NCBI GenBank assembly: GCA_025964715.1
Contig: JAOPYH010000266.1
Span: forward strand, 1 to 32,726
Source: Streptosporangiaceae bacterium
GTDB lineage: Bacteria > Actinomycetota > Actinomycetes > Streptosporangiales > Streptosporangiaceae
Direction of reading: 5' to 3'
DNA: 32,726 bases
Shown: positions 1 to 7,189 of the stretch, one piece after another
Position numbering within the stretch: the first letter of the stretch is position 1
Layout of the letters: the number at the start of each line of letters is the position of its first letter
Position numbers and translations under genes: made by a program
Notes under the pieces: generated by a model
What the model was told of the DNA's origin: nothing
The model's database searches: none
Seen by the model: only the letters and a program-made list of their open reading frames with translations

Positions 1-215
1 CGCGGACACGGCCGGAGTGCGTACGGCCGTGAGGGCCACGGCGTCGAGCACCGCGAGGGGCGTGAGGGTCGTGCCGTCGAGCAGGAGATAGGCCCCCTGG
101 ATGCGCGGCAGCCCCCGGCGGGATCGAGCCCCGCCTCCAGCGCTCGCTCTACGAGCTCGGTGGCGTCGGCCTCGGTGACCGAGGCCCGTACGGCCGCGCC
201 GTCGATGTGGATCAC
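1..215 (-). pseudogene. Remnant of an ornithine cyclodeaminase / mu-crystallin family gene (runs off the left edge)
   Basis: Reading the minus strand from GTG at 215-213 gives a typical family N-terminus ([18 protein letters not shown], then ...ERALEAGLDP). Near 110-120 the frame breaks. In another frame the family's central block follows at once: GLPRIQGAYLLLDGTT, then ...PLAVLDAVALTAVRTPAVSA, which continues off the window. In intact members roughly 50 residues separate these blocks, so an internal deletion with a frameshift is the simplest reading. Intact family members deaminate ornithine or reduce cyclic imino acids such as pyrroline-2-carboxylate. The GTG overlaps the stop of the upstream remnant by four bases (GTGA), a relic of translational coupling. 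The family call rests on motif recognition; the left part is not visible. Confidence 0.72.
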
Positions 216-357
216 CTGGTGAGACCGCCCAGCGGAGCCTGGGAGACGACGGCCCCGCGATCCACGACCGTGACGGCCAGGCCGGCCCTCGCGGCGTAGT
301 GGGCACAGGGGCCCCGCCCACTCCCGCCTCGATGACCAGCAGATCCCTCGACGGCAC
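212..357 (-). pseudogene. Remnant of an FAD-dependent amine/amino-acid oxidoreductase N-terminus
   Basis: From GTG at 357-355 the minus strand reads [16 protein letters not shown], a degraded dinucleotide-binding loop. A frameshift near 308 then leads to [20 protein letters not shown], the second strand of a Rossmann FAD site with its acidic residue. A few unrelated residues follow, and a TGA at 214-212. Only about 45 codons of a gene normally near 370-400 codons survive, so most of it is deleted. Close coupling to a cyclodeaminase-family gene resembles imino-acid (proline/hydroxyproline) catabolic clusters of actinobacteria; that role is inference. The sequence no longer encodes a working enzyme. 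Confidence 0.68.
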
Positions 358-417
358 GATGCGTGAAATGTCACATTGCCGATCTTGCGCACAACCCTTC
401 CATCCGGACCTCTCCTC

Positions 418-423
418 TAAGCT
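418..423 (+). promoter_or_regulatory. -10 box of xseA, leaderless type
   Basis: TAAGCT fits the actinobacterial TANNNT -10 pattern and ends 7 bases before the ATG at 431, so transcription would begin at or next to the start codon. There is no Shine-Dalgarno sequence before this ATG. No convincing -35 box is visible. Confidence 0.45.
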
Positions 424-430
424 GCCGCGC

Positions 431-1645
431 ATGGGCATGGAAACCTCGGCGGAGTCGCCCGTACCCGTCCGTACGGTCCTGCAGCTGGTCGGCGGCTGGA
501 TCACGCGCCTGGGCCGTATCTGGGTCGAGGGGCAGATCACCGAACTGAACCGGCGCGGCGGCACCGTCTATCTGACCCTGCGCGACCCGGTGGCCAACAT
601 GTCCGTACGGGTCGTGGGCCCGCGGGCGGTGTTCGACAATCCGGCCGTCGCGGACGGAGCGCGGGTGGTCATCCACGCCAAACCCGACTTCTGGGTCAAC
701 CGCGGAAGCTTCTCTCTGTCCGCCGTGGAGGTCCGGGCCATCGGGATCGGCGAGCTGCTGGCCCGGCTGGAGCACCTCAAGCGGGTGCTGTCAGCGGAGG
801 GCCTCTTCCGGGCCGAGCGCAAGCGCCCGCTGCCCTTCCTGCCACACCGGGTGGGCCTCATCTGCGGACGAGACTCCGCCGCCGAACGGGACATCCTGGA
901 GAACGCCCGCCGCCGCTGGCCGGCGGTGCGCTTCACCGTCGAGCCGGTCGCGGTGCAGGGTTCCTACGCCGTCCGCGAGGTCATGGACGCGCTCGCCATG
1001 ATGGACGCCGACCCCGAGATCGACGTGATCATCATCAGCCGTGGCGGTGGCTCCCTCGAGGACCTGCTGCCGTTCTCCGACGAGGCCCTGGTCCGAGCGG
1101 TCTCGGCCTGCCGGACGCCGGTCGTGAGCGCCATCGGACATGAGCAGGACGCGCCCATCCTGGACCTGGTCGCCGACGTCCGGGCGTCCACGCCCACGGA
1201 CGCGGCCAAGAAGGTGGTGCCGGATGTGCGGGAACAGCTGCAGCTCGTACGGCAGTTGCGCGACCGCGGACGGCGGTGCGTTTCCGGACGGCTGGAGCGT
1301 GAGGAGGCCTGGCTCACCGCGGTCCGCTCGCGGCCGGCGCTGGCCGATCCGGTCCGCGAGGTCGAGCGCAAGGCCGAGTCGGTCGAAGCCCTTCGCGACC
1401 GGGCGCGCCGGAGCCTGGCGTCCGCACTGGCCAGGGCGGCAGACGATCTGTCGCACACGCGGGCGCGGCTCCTCGCGCTCTCGCCCGCGGCGACGCTCGA
1501 GCGCGGCTATGCCATCGTGCAGCGTACGGACGGATCGGTTGTACGGGCGGCCACGGACGTCAAGGAGGAGGACGGCCTGGCCATCCGGCTGGCCGACGGC
1601 AGGCTCACGGCAACGGTGACCGGTACGGAGGGCGAGCTAGGGTGA
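431..1645 (+). CDS. xseA: Exodeoxyribonuclease VII large subunit
   Basis: Catalytic and scaffold subunit of exonuclease VII, a cytoplasmic nuclease that degrades single-stranded DNA from both ends and serves in repair. It has 404 residues, normal for the family. An OB-fold domain spans about residues 12-105. The catalytic region follows with the family motifs [10 protein letters not shown] (about 146-155), RGGGSLED (204-211) and [20 protein letters not shown]. The C-terminal LERGYAIV block is also present. An upstream ATG-containing extension from about 299 lies in the decayed region and lacks family similarity, so I chose ATG 431, supported by a -10 box 7 bases upstream. A second ATG at 437 is possible. 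The stop overlaps the GTG of xseB by four bases (GTGA), implying translational coupling. Confidence 0.95.
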   Translation: MGMETSAESPVPVRTVLQLVGGWITRLGRIWVEGQITELNRRGGTVYLTLRDPVANMSVRVVGPRAVFDNPAVADGARVVIHAKPDFWVNRGSFSLSAVEVRAIGIGELLARLEHLKRVLSAEGLFRAERKRPLPFLPHRVGLICGRDSAAERDILENARRRWPAVRFTVEPVAVQGSYAVREVMDALAMMDADPEIDVIIISRGGGSLEDLLPFSDEALVRAVSACRTPVVSAIGHEQDAPILDLVADVRASTPTDAAKKVVPDVREQLQLVRQLRDRGRRCVSGRLEREEAWLTAVRSRPALADPVREVERKAESVEALRDRARRSLASALARAADDLSHTRARLLALSPAATLERGYAIVQRTDGSVVRAATDVKEEDGLAIRLADGRLTATVTGTEGELG

Positions 1646-1881
1646 GCGGCGTGGCCGAGGAGAAGAAGCTGTCCTATGAGCAGGCGCGCGACGAGCTGTC
1701 CGACGTCGTCAAGCGGCTGGAGGCGGGGGGACTCACCCTCGAGGAGTCGCTGACGCTGTGGGAGCGGGGCGAGAAGCTCGCCGAGCTGTGTGCGGAGTGG
1801 CTCGAGGGGGCCAGGGCCCGCCTCGCCGCCGCCGTCTCGGAGCGCGCCGGCGCGGGCGGCGCCGAAGAAGCACCGTTCTGA
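1642..1881 (+). CDS. xseB: Exodeoxyribonuclease VII small subunit
   Basis: Small helical subunit that binds the C-terminal region of XseA in multiple copies to make the active exonuclease VII. It has 79 residues, the usual size. The core motif [20 protein letters not shown], followed by [20 protein letters not shown], is the family signature. The GTG start overlaps the xseA stop, so both are expressed from one transcript. The last dozen residues are Gly/Ala-rich and probably disordered. The gene ends convergently, 38 bases from the DUF4245 gene. Confidence 0.94.
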   Translation: MSGVAEEKKLSYEQARDELSDVVKRLEAGGLTLEESLTLWERGEKLAELCAEWLEGARARLAAAVSERAGAGGAEEAPF

Positions 1882-1919
1882 CCCTTACTGCGCGGTCGCA
1901 AGCCCGGTGCCCGGCGTCC

Positions 1920-2582
1920 TCAGCCGTGTGACGGGACGGCCGTCGTGGCACTCTTGGGCTGGGGGCGCAGGGAACCCGCCAGCACGGCGAGCTCGTCGTA
2001 GGAGGCCGTGCCCGTGACGACGAGGGTCACGCCCTTCAGCCGCCGCACCAGCGAACGCTGTTTCTTGTCCGGGCGGAAGTACTGAGCCCAGCCTGCCCCG
2101 GCCACCTGCCGGCTGCCGACCGGCCGGTCGCGGTTGGTCATGCGCTTGATGAAGGGCTCCGCGCTCTCGTCGCTCTCCTCCAGCGCCGCGTACTCCTCCT
2201 TCGGCGTGACGAATCCGACGTGCCAGGCCAGCGGGCCGTGCCCATCCGCGCCCGTGAGCCGGGAGCTCGTCGGCCGCCACCGCGCCGGCAGCCCCTCCGG
2301 GCCGTAAGCGGTGTACGCCCCTGCGGACCGCAGGGCCCGCAGGTCGTAGGTGTAGTCGGCGGTGGGGAGCACTTCCTTGTGGCTTCGCGGGGTGAGCAGC
2401 ACGACAAGCCCGGCGAGCGCGAGGCAGGCGACCATGGCGATGCTGTAGCCGCCGAGCCCGGTGGTGAGCCGCTTGTAGAGCGCCGGGCTCACCTCCGTGG
2501 GCTCCTGCACGGCCCTGCGCCTGGGCCTGGGCTCGCCCGGCGGTGTCGTCTCGGTCACGGTTTCGCGATCTCCGGCGGTCAC
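1920..2582 (-). CDS. DUF4245 domain membrane protein
   Basis: A 220-residue protein with a charged, Pro/Arg-rich cytoplasmic N-terminus of about 45 residues and one membrane helix (about 46-64, GYSIAMVACLALAGLVVLL). The rest is an extracytoplasmic domain with the pattern of DUF4245, including WAQYFRPDKKQ and a terminal VVTGTASYDELAVLAGSL block. Function is unknown; genes of this family commonly sit beside xseB and glpX in actinobacteria. The GTG start at 2582 overlaps the TGA of the upstream TetR gene by four bases (GTGA), so a longer in-frame start at 2780 is unlikely. It is probably translated together with the regulator. Confidence 0.85.
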   Translation of the reverse strand: MTAGDRETVTETTPPGEPRPRRRAVQEPTEVSPALYKRLTTGLGGYSIAMVACLALAGLVVLLTPRSHKEVLPTADYTYDLRALRSAGAYTAYGPEGLPARWRPTSSRLTGADGHGPLAWHVGFVTPKEEYAALEESDESAEPFIKRMTNRDRPVGSRQVAGAGWAQYFRPDKKQRSLVRRLKGVTLVVTGTASYDELAVLAGSLRPQPKSATTAVPSHG

Positions 2583-3193
2583 GGGCGATCCGTACGGGGG
2601 TTCGTGATCGTCCGGATGATCTCCATGATCTCCCGGGCCAGCCGGCGGGAGGCCTCGGCGTCGTCGCTGAGCGAGATCTCCGTCACCGCGGCCGCCATGG
2701 CCCCGGTGAGCACGATCACCAGCGGTTCGTCGACGCCACCGTCCGGGGAATGGAAGAGGGCGGCGTTGCGGCGCGCCCACCTGCGGAGCCGCTTCTGCAT
2801 GACTCGGTCGAAGCCTGGCGGGCCGTCACCGGAGATGAACAGCCGCGACACCTCCGGCTCGGCCAGGCAGCCGTCGATGTAGGCCGTGGCGCCGGCGATG
2901 AACAGCTGCATGGGGTCGGCCTCGCCGGCGTCCCGCACCGCGTGAACCGCCTCACGCGTGCGCTCCTGCTGCCTGTTCTGGAACTCCTCGAACAGGCTGA
3001 GGTAGAGGTCGGCCTTGCCGTTGAAGTGGTGGTAAAGACTCCCGACGCTGGCGCCGGCCTTGGCGACGATGTCGGTCACCGCGGCCTGGGTGAAGCCGGC
3101 CTCGGCGAACACTCCGCGGGCAGCCGCCAGCAGCGCGCCCCTGGTGGCGGCTCCGCGATCCGACACCCGCACGGGAGGCTCGTCAATGCTCAC
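2579..3193 (-). CDS. TetR/AcrR family transcriptional regulator
   Basis: A 204-residue DNA-binding regulator. The N-terminal helix-turn-helix is at about residues 15-62 (ALLAAARGVFAEAGFTQAAV and then SVGSLYHHFNGKADLY, the classic recognition-helix region). A helical ligand-binding domain follows, with an unknown ligand. The start is a GTG at 3193 with GGGAG about 8 bases upstream. It lies divergent from glpX and translationally coupled to the DUF4245 gene. A nested palindrome in the intergenic region (3323-3354) is a plausible operator, so it may control itself and perhaps glpX; that is inference. Confidence 0.92.
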   Translation of the reverse strand: MSIDEPPVRVSDRGAATRGALLAAARGVFAEAGFTQAAVTDIVAKAGASVGSLYHHFNGKADLYLSLFEEFQNRQQERTREAVHAVRDAGEADPMQLFIAGATAYIDGCLAEPEVSRLFISGDGPPGFDRVMQKRLRRWARRNAALFHSPDGGVDEPLVIVLTGAMAAAVTEISLSDDAEASRRLAREIMEIIRTITNPRTDRP

Positions 3194-3322
3194 GCTCGCG
3201 CTCCCATTCCAAAGTCACCGGTCATGTGCTGCCCGGGCGCCTCGCCCCGGTGCGCCCCCGGGACCGCAAACGCCCTGCTCCTTCCTGATGTGGCCACGTT
3301 ATCCAGTGCCCGCCGAAGCGGA

Positions 3323-3354
3323 CACGTGACGATGAGGTTACGCCTCAGCACGTG
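3323..3354. promoter_or_regulatory. Nested palindrome between tetR and glpX; candidate operator
   Basis: Two copies of the self-complementary hexamer CACGTG (3323-3328 and 3349-3354) flank an inverted repeat TGAGG-TTACG-CCTCA (3333-3347). The element lies just upstream of the predicted glpX -10 box and between divergent genes, one of which encodes a TetR repressor. Symmetry, size and position fit a TetR-family operator. Binding is not shown by sequence alone. Confidence 0.45.
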
Positions 3355-3359
3355 GGAAC

Positions 3360-3365
3360 TACGAT
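3360..3365 (+). promoter_or_regulatory. Predicted -10 box of glpX
   Basis: TACGAT matches TANNNT. A weak -35 (TTACGC, 3338-3343) lies 16 bases upstream, inside the palindrome described at 3323-3354, so a protein bound there would block RNA polymerase. The predicted leader is about 30 bases long. Confidence 0.4.
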
Positions 3366-3401
3366 CCCATGCAAGGCCGACTATTGAAGGGCAGCCCCGC
3401 T

Positions 3402-4436
3402 ATGTCTGATGAAACAACCGTTTCCTCCCCGCTTGCGACGGCTAAGAACGCACCTGACCGCAACCTCGCGGTCGAGCTTGTGCGGGTCACCGAGGCCGCG
3501 GCGATGGCCGCGGCACGCTGGGTCGGGCGCGGCGACAAGAACGGCGCTGACGGAGCCGCGGTGAACGCGATGCGTCAGCTGATCAACACCGTCTCGATGA
3601 AAGGCGTGGTGGTGATCGGCGAGGGCGAGAAGGACAACGCCCCGATGCTCTACAACGGCGAGCAGGTCGGCGACGGCAGCGGGGCCGAATGCGACGTCGC
3701 GGTCGACCCGATCGACGGCACCCGCCTGGCGGCGCTGGGCATGAACAACGCCATCTCCGTGATCGCGGTGAGCGCCCGTGGCTCGATGTACGACCCGTCC
3801 GCCGTCTTTTACATGGAGAAGCTCGTCACCGGTCCCGAGGCCGCCGAGGCCGTGGACATCCAGCGGCCGGTCGCCGACAACATCCGGGCGGTCGCCCGCG
3901 CCAAGGGGTCGTCGCCACAGGACGTCACCGTCGTCATCCTGGACCGGCCGCGCCACCAGGACCTCGTCAAGGAGGTCCGCGAGGCCGGGGCCCGGATCAA
4001 GTTCATCACCGACGGAGACGTAGCGGGGGCGATCATGGCGGCCCGCGAGGGCACCGGCGTCGACCTGCTCCTGGGCATCGGCGGCACCCCCGAGGGGATC
4101 ATCGCGGCCTGTGCGATCAAGGCGCTCGGCGGTGTGATCCAGGGCCGGTTGTGGCCACAGGACGAGGCCGAGCGGCAGAAGGCCATTGACGCCGGCCATG
4201 ACCTAGGCCGGGTCCTGACGACCGACGACCTGGTGACCTCCGACGACGTGTTCTTCGCCGCCACGGGGATCACCGATGGGGAACTGGCGGGCGGCGTGCG
4301 CTACCGCAAGGGCACGGCCACCACGTCCTCGCTGGTGATGCGGTCGCGCAGCGGGACGATCCGCAACATCGAGAGTGAACACCAGCTTGGCAAGCTCAGG
4401 GCCTACAGCGCGATCAATTTCGACACGGCGTCGTAG
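3402..4436 (+). CDS. glpX: Class II fructose-1,6-bisphosphatase
   Basis: Hydrolyses fructose 1,6-bisphosphate to fructose 6-phosphate, the committed step of gluconeogenesis. It is the main FBPase type in actinobacteria and needs a divalent metal. The 344-residue protein carries the class II signatures [10 protein letters not shown] (about 73-82) and DPIDGT (102-107), both at the metal/substrate site, plus the [20 protein letters not shown] block. ATG 3402 has GAAGGG about 11 bases upstream. An in-frame ATG at 3369 would start inside the predicted promoter and adds residues unlike the family. A strong hairpin follows the stop. Confidence 0.96.
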   Translation: MSDETTVSSPLATAKNAPDRNLAVELVRVTEAAAMAAARWVGRGDKNGADGAAVNAMRQLINTVSMKGVVVIGEGEKDNAPMLYNGEQVGDGSGAECDVAVDPIDGTRLAALGMNNAISVIAVSARGSMYDPSAVFYMEKLVTGPEAAEAVDIQRPVADNIRAVARAKGSSPQDVTVVILDRPRHQDLVKEVREAGARIKFITDGDVAGAIMAAREGTGVDLLLGIGGTPEGIIAACAIKALGGVIQGRLWPQDEAERQKAIDAGHDLGRVLTTDDLVTSDDVFFAATGITDGELAGGVRYRKGTATTSSLVMRSRSGTIRNIESEHQLGKLRAYSAINFDTAS

Positions 4437-4446
4437 CCGAGTCGCT

Positions 4447-4470
4447 CCCACGGGTCGGCGGACCCGTGGG
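4447..4470. terminator. Bidirectional terminator between glpX and the DUF1707 gene
   Basis: A perfect inverted repeat: CCCACGGGTC (4447-4456), loop GGCG, GACCCGTGGG (4461-4470). It sits exactly between two convergent genes, its right arm abutting the stop of the minus-strand gene at 4471. There is no T-tract, as is common for terminators in GC-rich actinobacteria. Confidence 0.8.
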
Positions 4471-5076
4471 TCAGCGCCCGCGCAGGCGCTCACGCCAGTT
4501 GCGTCTGGGGGTCCGGGCCTTGATGGAGCCGAGCACGAGCGTGCCGCCGATCTCGATGACCGGTCCGGCCGCTCCGCCCGCTGGGCGGGTCCTCACCTCG
4601 CGCGAGCTGAGGATCGTCCGGCCGGACACGTTCACCTGGACCCCCTCCGGCACCAGGAGCCGCACACTCCCGCACAGGACGTTCGCCTCGATGAACACGT
4701 GCCGGCGCTGCAGGATCGCCTCGCGCAGGTCCAGCTCCACCGAGCCGAACAGGGCCGACAGCGGGAACCGGCCGGGCACGACCCATCGCCCGGACCGCCG
4801 CATCGACCCGAAAAGCGCGTGCACCGGCCGGTCGTCGAAGTTGATCGGTTGCTGTTCCGGCGGGACGAGATCGAGGGTCAGCACGCTGAGCTCGCCCAGT
4901 GTGCGGGCCGCGTAGGCCTGCTCGACCCGGTCACCGTGCTCTGTGACGGTGAGCCTGCCGTCGGCCACCGCCTGGGAGAGCAGCGAGACCACGCTCTCGC
5001 GGTCGGCGTCGGAGGCGCGTATCTCCCGGACAGGGACATGCCCGGCTCGAGGGACCGGGCGCCATGGGTAGGCCAC
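4471..5076 (-). CDS. DUF1707 domain protein with C-terminal LiaF-like beta region
   Basis: A 201-residue protein. Residues about 18-70 (REIRASDADRESVVSLLSQA and then AYAARTLGELSVLTLDL) match DUF1707, a short helical domain common in actinobacteria. The C-terminal half (ALFGSVELDL, LCGSVRLLVPEGVQVNVSG, GTLVLGSIKA) resembles the repeating beta-strand region of LiaF/cell-wall-active antibiotic response proteins. No membrane helix is visible, so it is probably cytoplasmic or membrane-associated. Function is unknown; LiaF-type proteins are linked to envelope stress. The start is GTG 5076, with a -10-like TATCGT 6 bases upstream. Confidence 0.82.
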   Translation of the reverse strand: MAYPWRPVPRAGHVPVREIRASDADRESVVSLLSQAVADGRLTVTEHGDRVEQAYAARTLGELSVLTLDLVPPEQQPINFDDRPVHALFGSMRRSGRWVVPGRFPLSALFGSVELDLREAILQRRHVFIEANVLCGSVRLLVPEGVQVNVSGRTILSSREVRTRPAGGAAGPVIEIGGTLVLGSIKARTPRRNWRERLRGR

Positions 5077-5082
5077 TCCCCG

Positions 5083-5088
5083 ACGATA
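5083..5088 (-). promoter_or_regulatory. -10 box of the DUF1707 gene, leaderless type
   Basis: On the minus strand TATCGT (TANNNT) ends 6 bases before GTG 5076. The GGGGA between them is too close to the start to work as a ribosome binding site, so a leaderless transcript is the better reading. Confidence 0.45.
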
Positions 5089-5140
5089 GCCGCGCCGCGC
5101 CCTGCCGCGGCAACCTGCCGGCGGAACGCAGTCGCCGGTC

Positions 5141-5170
5141 TTGACCCGCGGCGGCAGACGTCCTTAGCCT
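5141..5170 (+). promoter_or_regulatory. Promoter of the MFS transporter gene
   Basis: TTGACC (5141-5146), an 18-base spacer, then TAGCCT (5165-5170). This gives a leader of about 25 bases holding a strong AGGAGG (5192-5197) before ATG 5201. Confidence 0.55.
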
Positions 5171-5200
5171 GACGCGAACTTCTTCGGGTTCAGGAGGGCC

Positions 5201-6403
5201 ATGGCGGCGGGCGGCACCTCACGAGATCGCCGCGCCCGCGCCTCGGTCTACGTCGCCTTCGCCGTGCAGGGTCTGTGCTTCGCCTCTCTGGTGACGCGGG
5301 TCCCCCGGCTCCAGCACGCGCACCATCTCAGCGATGGGACGCTCGCGCTGGTCCTGTTGCTGGTACCGGTCATCGCCGGCGCGGGGAGTGTCCTGTGCGG
5401 TGTGGTCTTTCGCCACAGAGGCAGCGCGATGGTCCTGCGGCTGGCCCAGCCAGGCGTCTGCCTGGCCATGTGCCTCGTCGGCCTCGCCGGCGACCAGGCC
5501 TACTCGCTCTACGGCGCCCTCGCGCTCTTCGGCCTGTCCGTCGGCGCGGTCGACGCCTCCATGAACGCCCAGGCCGTGGCCGTGGAACGCAGGTACGGCA
5601 GGAGCGTGGTCACGGGCTTCTACGCCGTCTGGAGCGCGGCGGGGATCGCCGGCGGACTCTGGTCGGCGATCGCGAACGGCCTCGAGCTGCCGCTGTTCGC
5701 CGGATTCGCCCTCCCTGCCGCGGCCGGCGTCACCGCGTCGCTGCTCACGGGCCGGCGACTGCTCCGCAGGACCGAAGAGGCCACGGCACTGCCGGCCCGG
5801 CAGACGCTGACGACCGCGGCCGCACAGGTGCCCTGGCGCCCGATCCTCGTCCTCGGCGCCGCCATGGCCTGCATGTACGTCGCCGATGCGGCGACCTCGA
5901 ACTACAGCACGAAATACCTGGAGGATGAGCTGCACGGCACCGCCGGGGTGGCACCGCTGGCCTACGTGGCCTACCAGCTCGCCATGGTGGGGGCGCGCGC
6001 GGTCGCCGACCTCGGCGTCCGGCGCCTCGGCGCCGTCCACGTGGTCCGGCTCGGCGGGCTGGTCGGGCTGGTGGGCATGGCAGGGGTCGTGGCCGCGCCC
6101 AGCCCGCCGGCCGCCATCGTCGCGTTCGCCGTGCTGGGCCTCGGCCTGTGTGTGGTGCCTCCAGTGGCGTTCTCCGCGGCCGGCCAGGTGGACCCCACCG
6201 GGCTTGGCATCGCCGTGGCCCGGGTGAACGTCTTCAACTACGTGGGCTTCGTCCTCGGCGCCGCGATCATCGGGGCCATCGCCCCGCTGAGCGCCGCCAA
6301 CGGCCTCCGCATCGCGTTCGTCGTGCCGGCCGCACTGACCCTAGTGATCATTTGCACGGCCCCCGGCTTCCGGCCTCATCCGGTGACGGCGCCCGGAGCC
6401 TGA
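5201..6403 (+). CDS. Major facilitator superfamily transporter
   Basis: A 400-residue integral membrane protein with about 12 hydrophobic helices in two halves, split by a charged loop around residues 180-210. The first helix pair is FAVQGLCFASLVTRVPRLQ and SDGTLALVLLLVPVIAGAGS; helix 5 is Gly/Ala-rich (AVWSAAGIAGGLWSA). The pattern recalls the YbjJ/fucose-permease-like branch of MFS transporters; the substrate cannot be read from the sequence. A strong AGGAGG lies just before the ATG and a recognisable promoter just upstream, so it is probably a single-gene unit. It ends 4 bases from the convergent gene at 6408. Confidence 0.88.
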   Translation: MAAGGTSRDRRARASVYVAFAVQGLCFASLVTRVPRLQHAHHLSDGTLALVLLLVPVIAGAGSVLCGVVFRHRGSAMVLRLAQPGVCLAMCLVGLAGDQAYSLYGALALFGLSVGAVDASMNAQAVAVERRYGRSVVTGFYAVWSAAGIAGGLWSAIANGLELPLFAGFALPAAAGVTASLLTGRRLLRRTEEATALPARQTLTTAAAQVPWRPILVLGAAMACMYVADAATSNYSTKYLEDELHGTAGVAPLAYVAYQLAMVGARAVADLGVRRLGAVHVVRLGGLVGLVGMAGVVAAPSPPAAIVAFAVLGLGLCVVPPVAFSAAGQVDPTGLGIAVARVNVFNYVGFVLGAAIIGAIAPLSAANGLRIAFVVPAALTLVIICTAPGFRPHPVTAPGA

Positions 6404-6407
6404 CAGG

Positions 6408-6728
6408 TCACGTCCGGATCTCACCCGCGTTGTCCTGGAGGCCGTTGCCCTGCACGCCGTTGCCCCGCCTGTGGCGTTCGTACCCGGGGCTGTCCTCCGC
6501 GAGGCTCTCCTGTTCCACGGACAGGGGCACCCCCACAGGAGGCGGGTCCTCACCTCGTTCCTCCGCGAGGGCGTAGCGCAGCGCCGTTTCGGCCGCGTCC
6601 GCCGCCGTGCGGGCCATGAGCGCGTGCGTGTGGGCGCGGTCTATCTCACCCAGCTCGACGCAGTCGAAAGCCACCTGAGCGTCGTGGACGGCCAACTGAA
6701 GCTGCCGGTTAGCCTCTTGCAGGTTCAT
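6408..6728 (-). CDS. Hypothetical protein, 106 residues
   Basis: I do not recognise a family. The first 60 residues are helical and Ala-rich (NRQLQLAVHDAQVAFDCVEL and then HALMARTAADAAETALRYAL), suggesting a helical hairpin. The remainder is acidic and Asn/Gly-rich, probably disordered. There is no signal peptide or membrane helix. ATG 6728 is preceded by GAGGAGG at a good distance, which supports a real gene. It converges on the MFS gene and lies downstream of a small membrane-protein gene on the same strand, separated by 126 bases with an inverted repeat. Confidence 0.72.
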   Translation of the reverse strand: MNLQEANRQLQLAVHDAQVAFDCVELGEIDRAHTHALMARTAADAAETALRYALAEERGEDPPPVGVPLSVEQESLAEDSPGYERHRRGNGVQGNGLQDNAGEIRT

Positions 6729-6759
6729 TGAACGTGCCTCCTCGTGTGATCGCCTGTTG

Positions 6760-6780
6760 TACCCGACGCTTCGGCGGGTA
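6760..6780. repeat. Inverted repeat upstream of the 106-residue gene
   Basis: TACCCG (6760-6765) and CGGGTA (6775-6780) are exact inverted arms around a 9-base centre. It lies between two minus-strand genes, so it could end transcription of the upstream small membrane-protein gene or serve as an operator for the 106-residue gene. Confidence 0.35.
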
Positions 6781-6854
6781 ATCGCGTTCCCACAGAGTGC
6801 CGCCTCGTGGGCGGATTCCGCACGTGTACGCGCAGGTCGGCGACGATCGCACGC

Positions 6855-7028
6855 TCAGTGGCTGTGCCTGCGCCACTCCTCCTCGCGGACGTTGTGGAGG
6901 ACCAAGGCGATCAAGGTCACCAGGAGCGAGACCACCATGACCACGCCCACGACTATCAAGGCCGCATAGCCGAGACCCTGGTTCGGATCAGGCGGGGCGG
7001 CGGAGTTGAAAAGCTGCCATGCCAACAT
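6855..7028 (-). CDS. Small single-span membrane protein, 57 residues
   Basis: The ATG at 7028 gives MLAWQLFNSAAPPDPNQ, then one long hydrophobic helix (about 20-47, LGYAALIVVGVVMVVSLLVT...) and a short charged cytoplasmic tail ending EEEWRRHSH. A much longer in-frame reading up to 7223 overlaps the fumarase start and has no family-like sequence, so I use the short form, which has GGGGGT about 4-8 bases upstream. Function is unknown; such one-helix proteins often accompany larger membrane complexes. It is divergent from the class I fumarase gene. Confidence 0.7.
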   Translation of the reverse strand: MLAWQLFNSAAPPDPNQGLGYAALIVVGVVMVVSLLVTLIALVLHNVREEEWRRHSH

Positions 7029-7189
7029 GACGACCCCCGATCGAGCAGTTGAGGGCCTTGGCCCCTCTCCCAGCCAATACCCGCCGGTCCGACGTCGCAA
7101 TGGCCGAAAGGCCCTGGCCTGCTGCCAAGTGACGCGCGCGAGGGGCTTACCCTGAGCCAAGCCCGCCAGTTTGAGGAGAGGCCCGCGCG

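Noticed and set aside
299-430. An N-terminal extension of xseA by 44 codons
   Set aside because: The added residues lie in the decayed oxidase remnant and the promoter region and do not resemble the exonuclease family.
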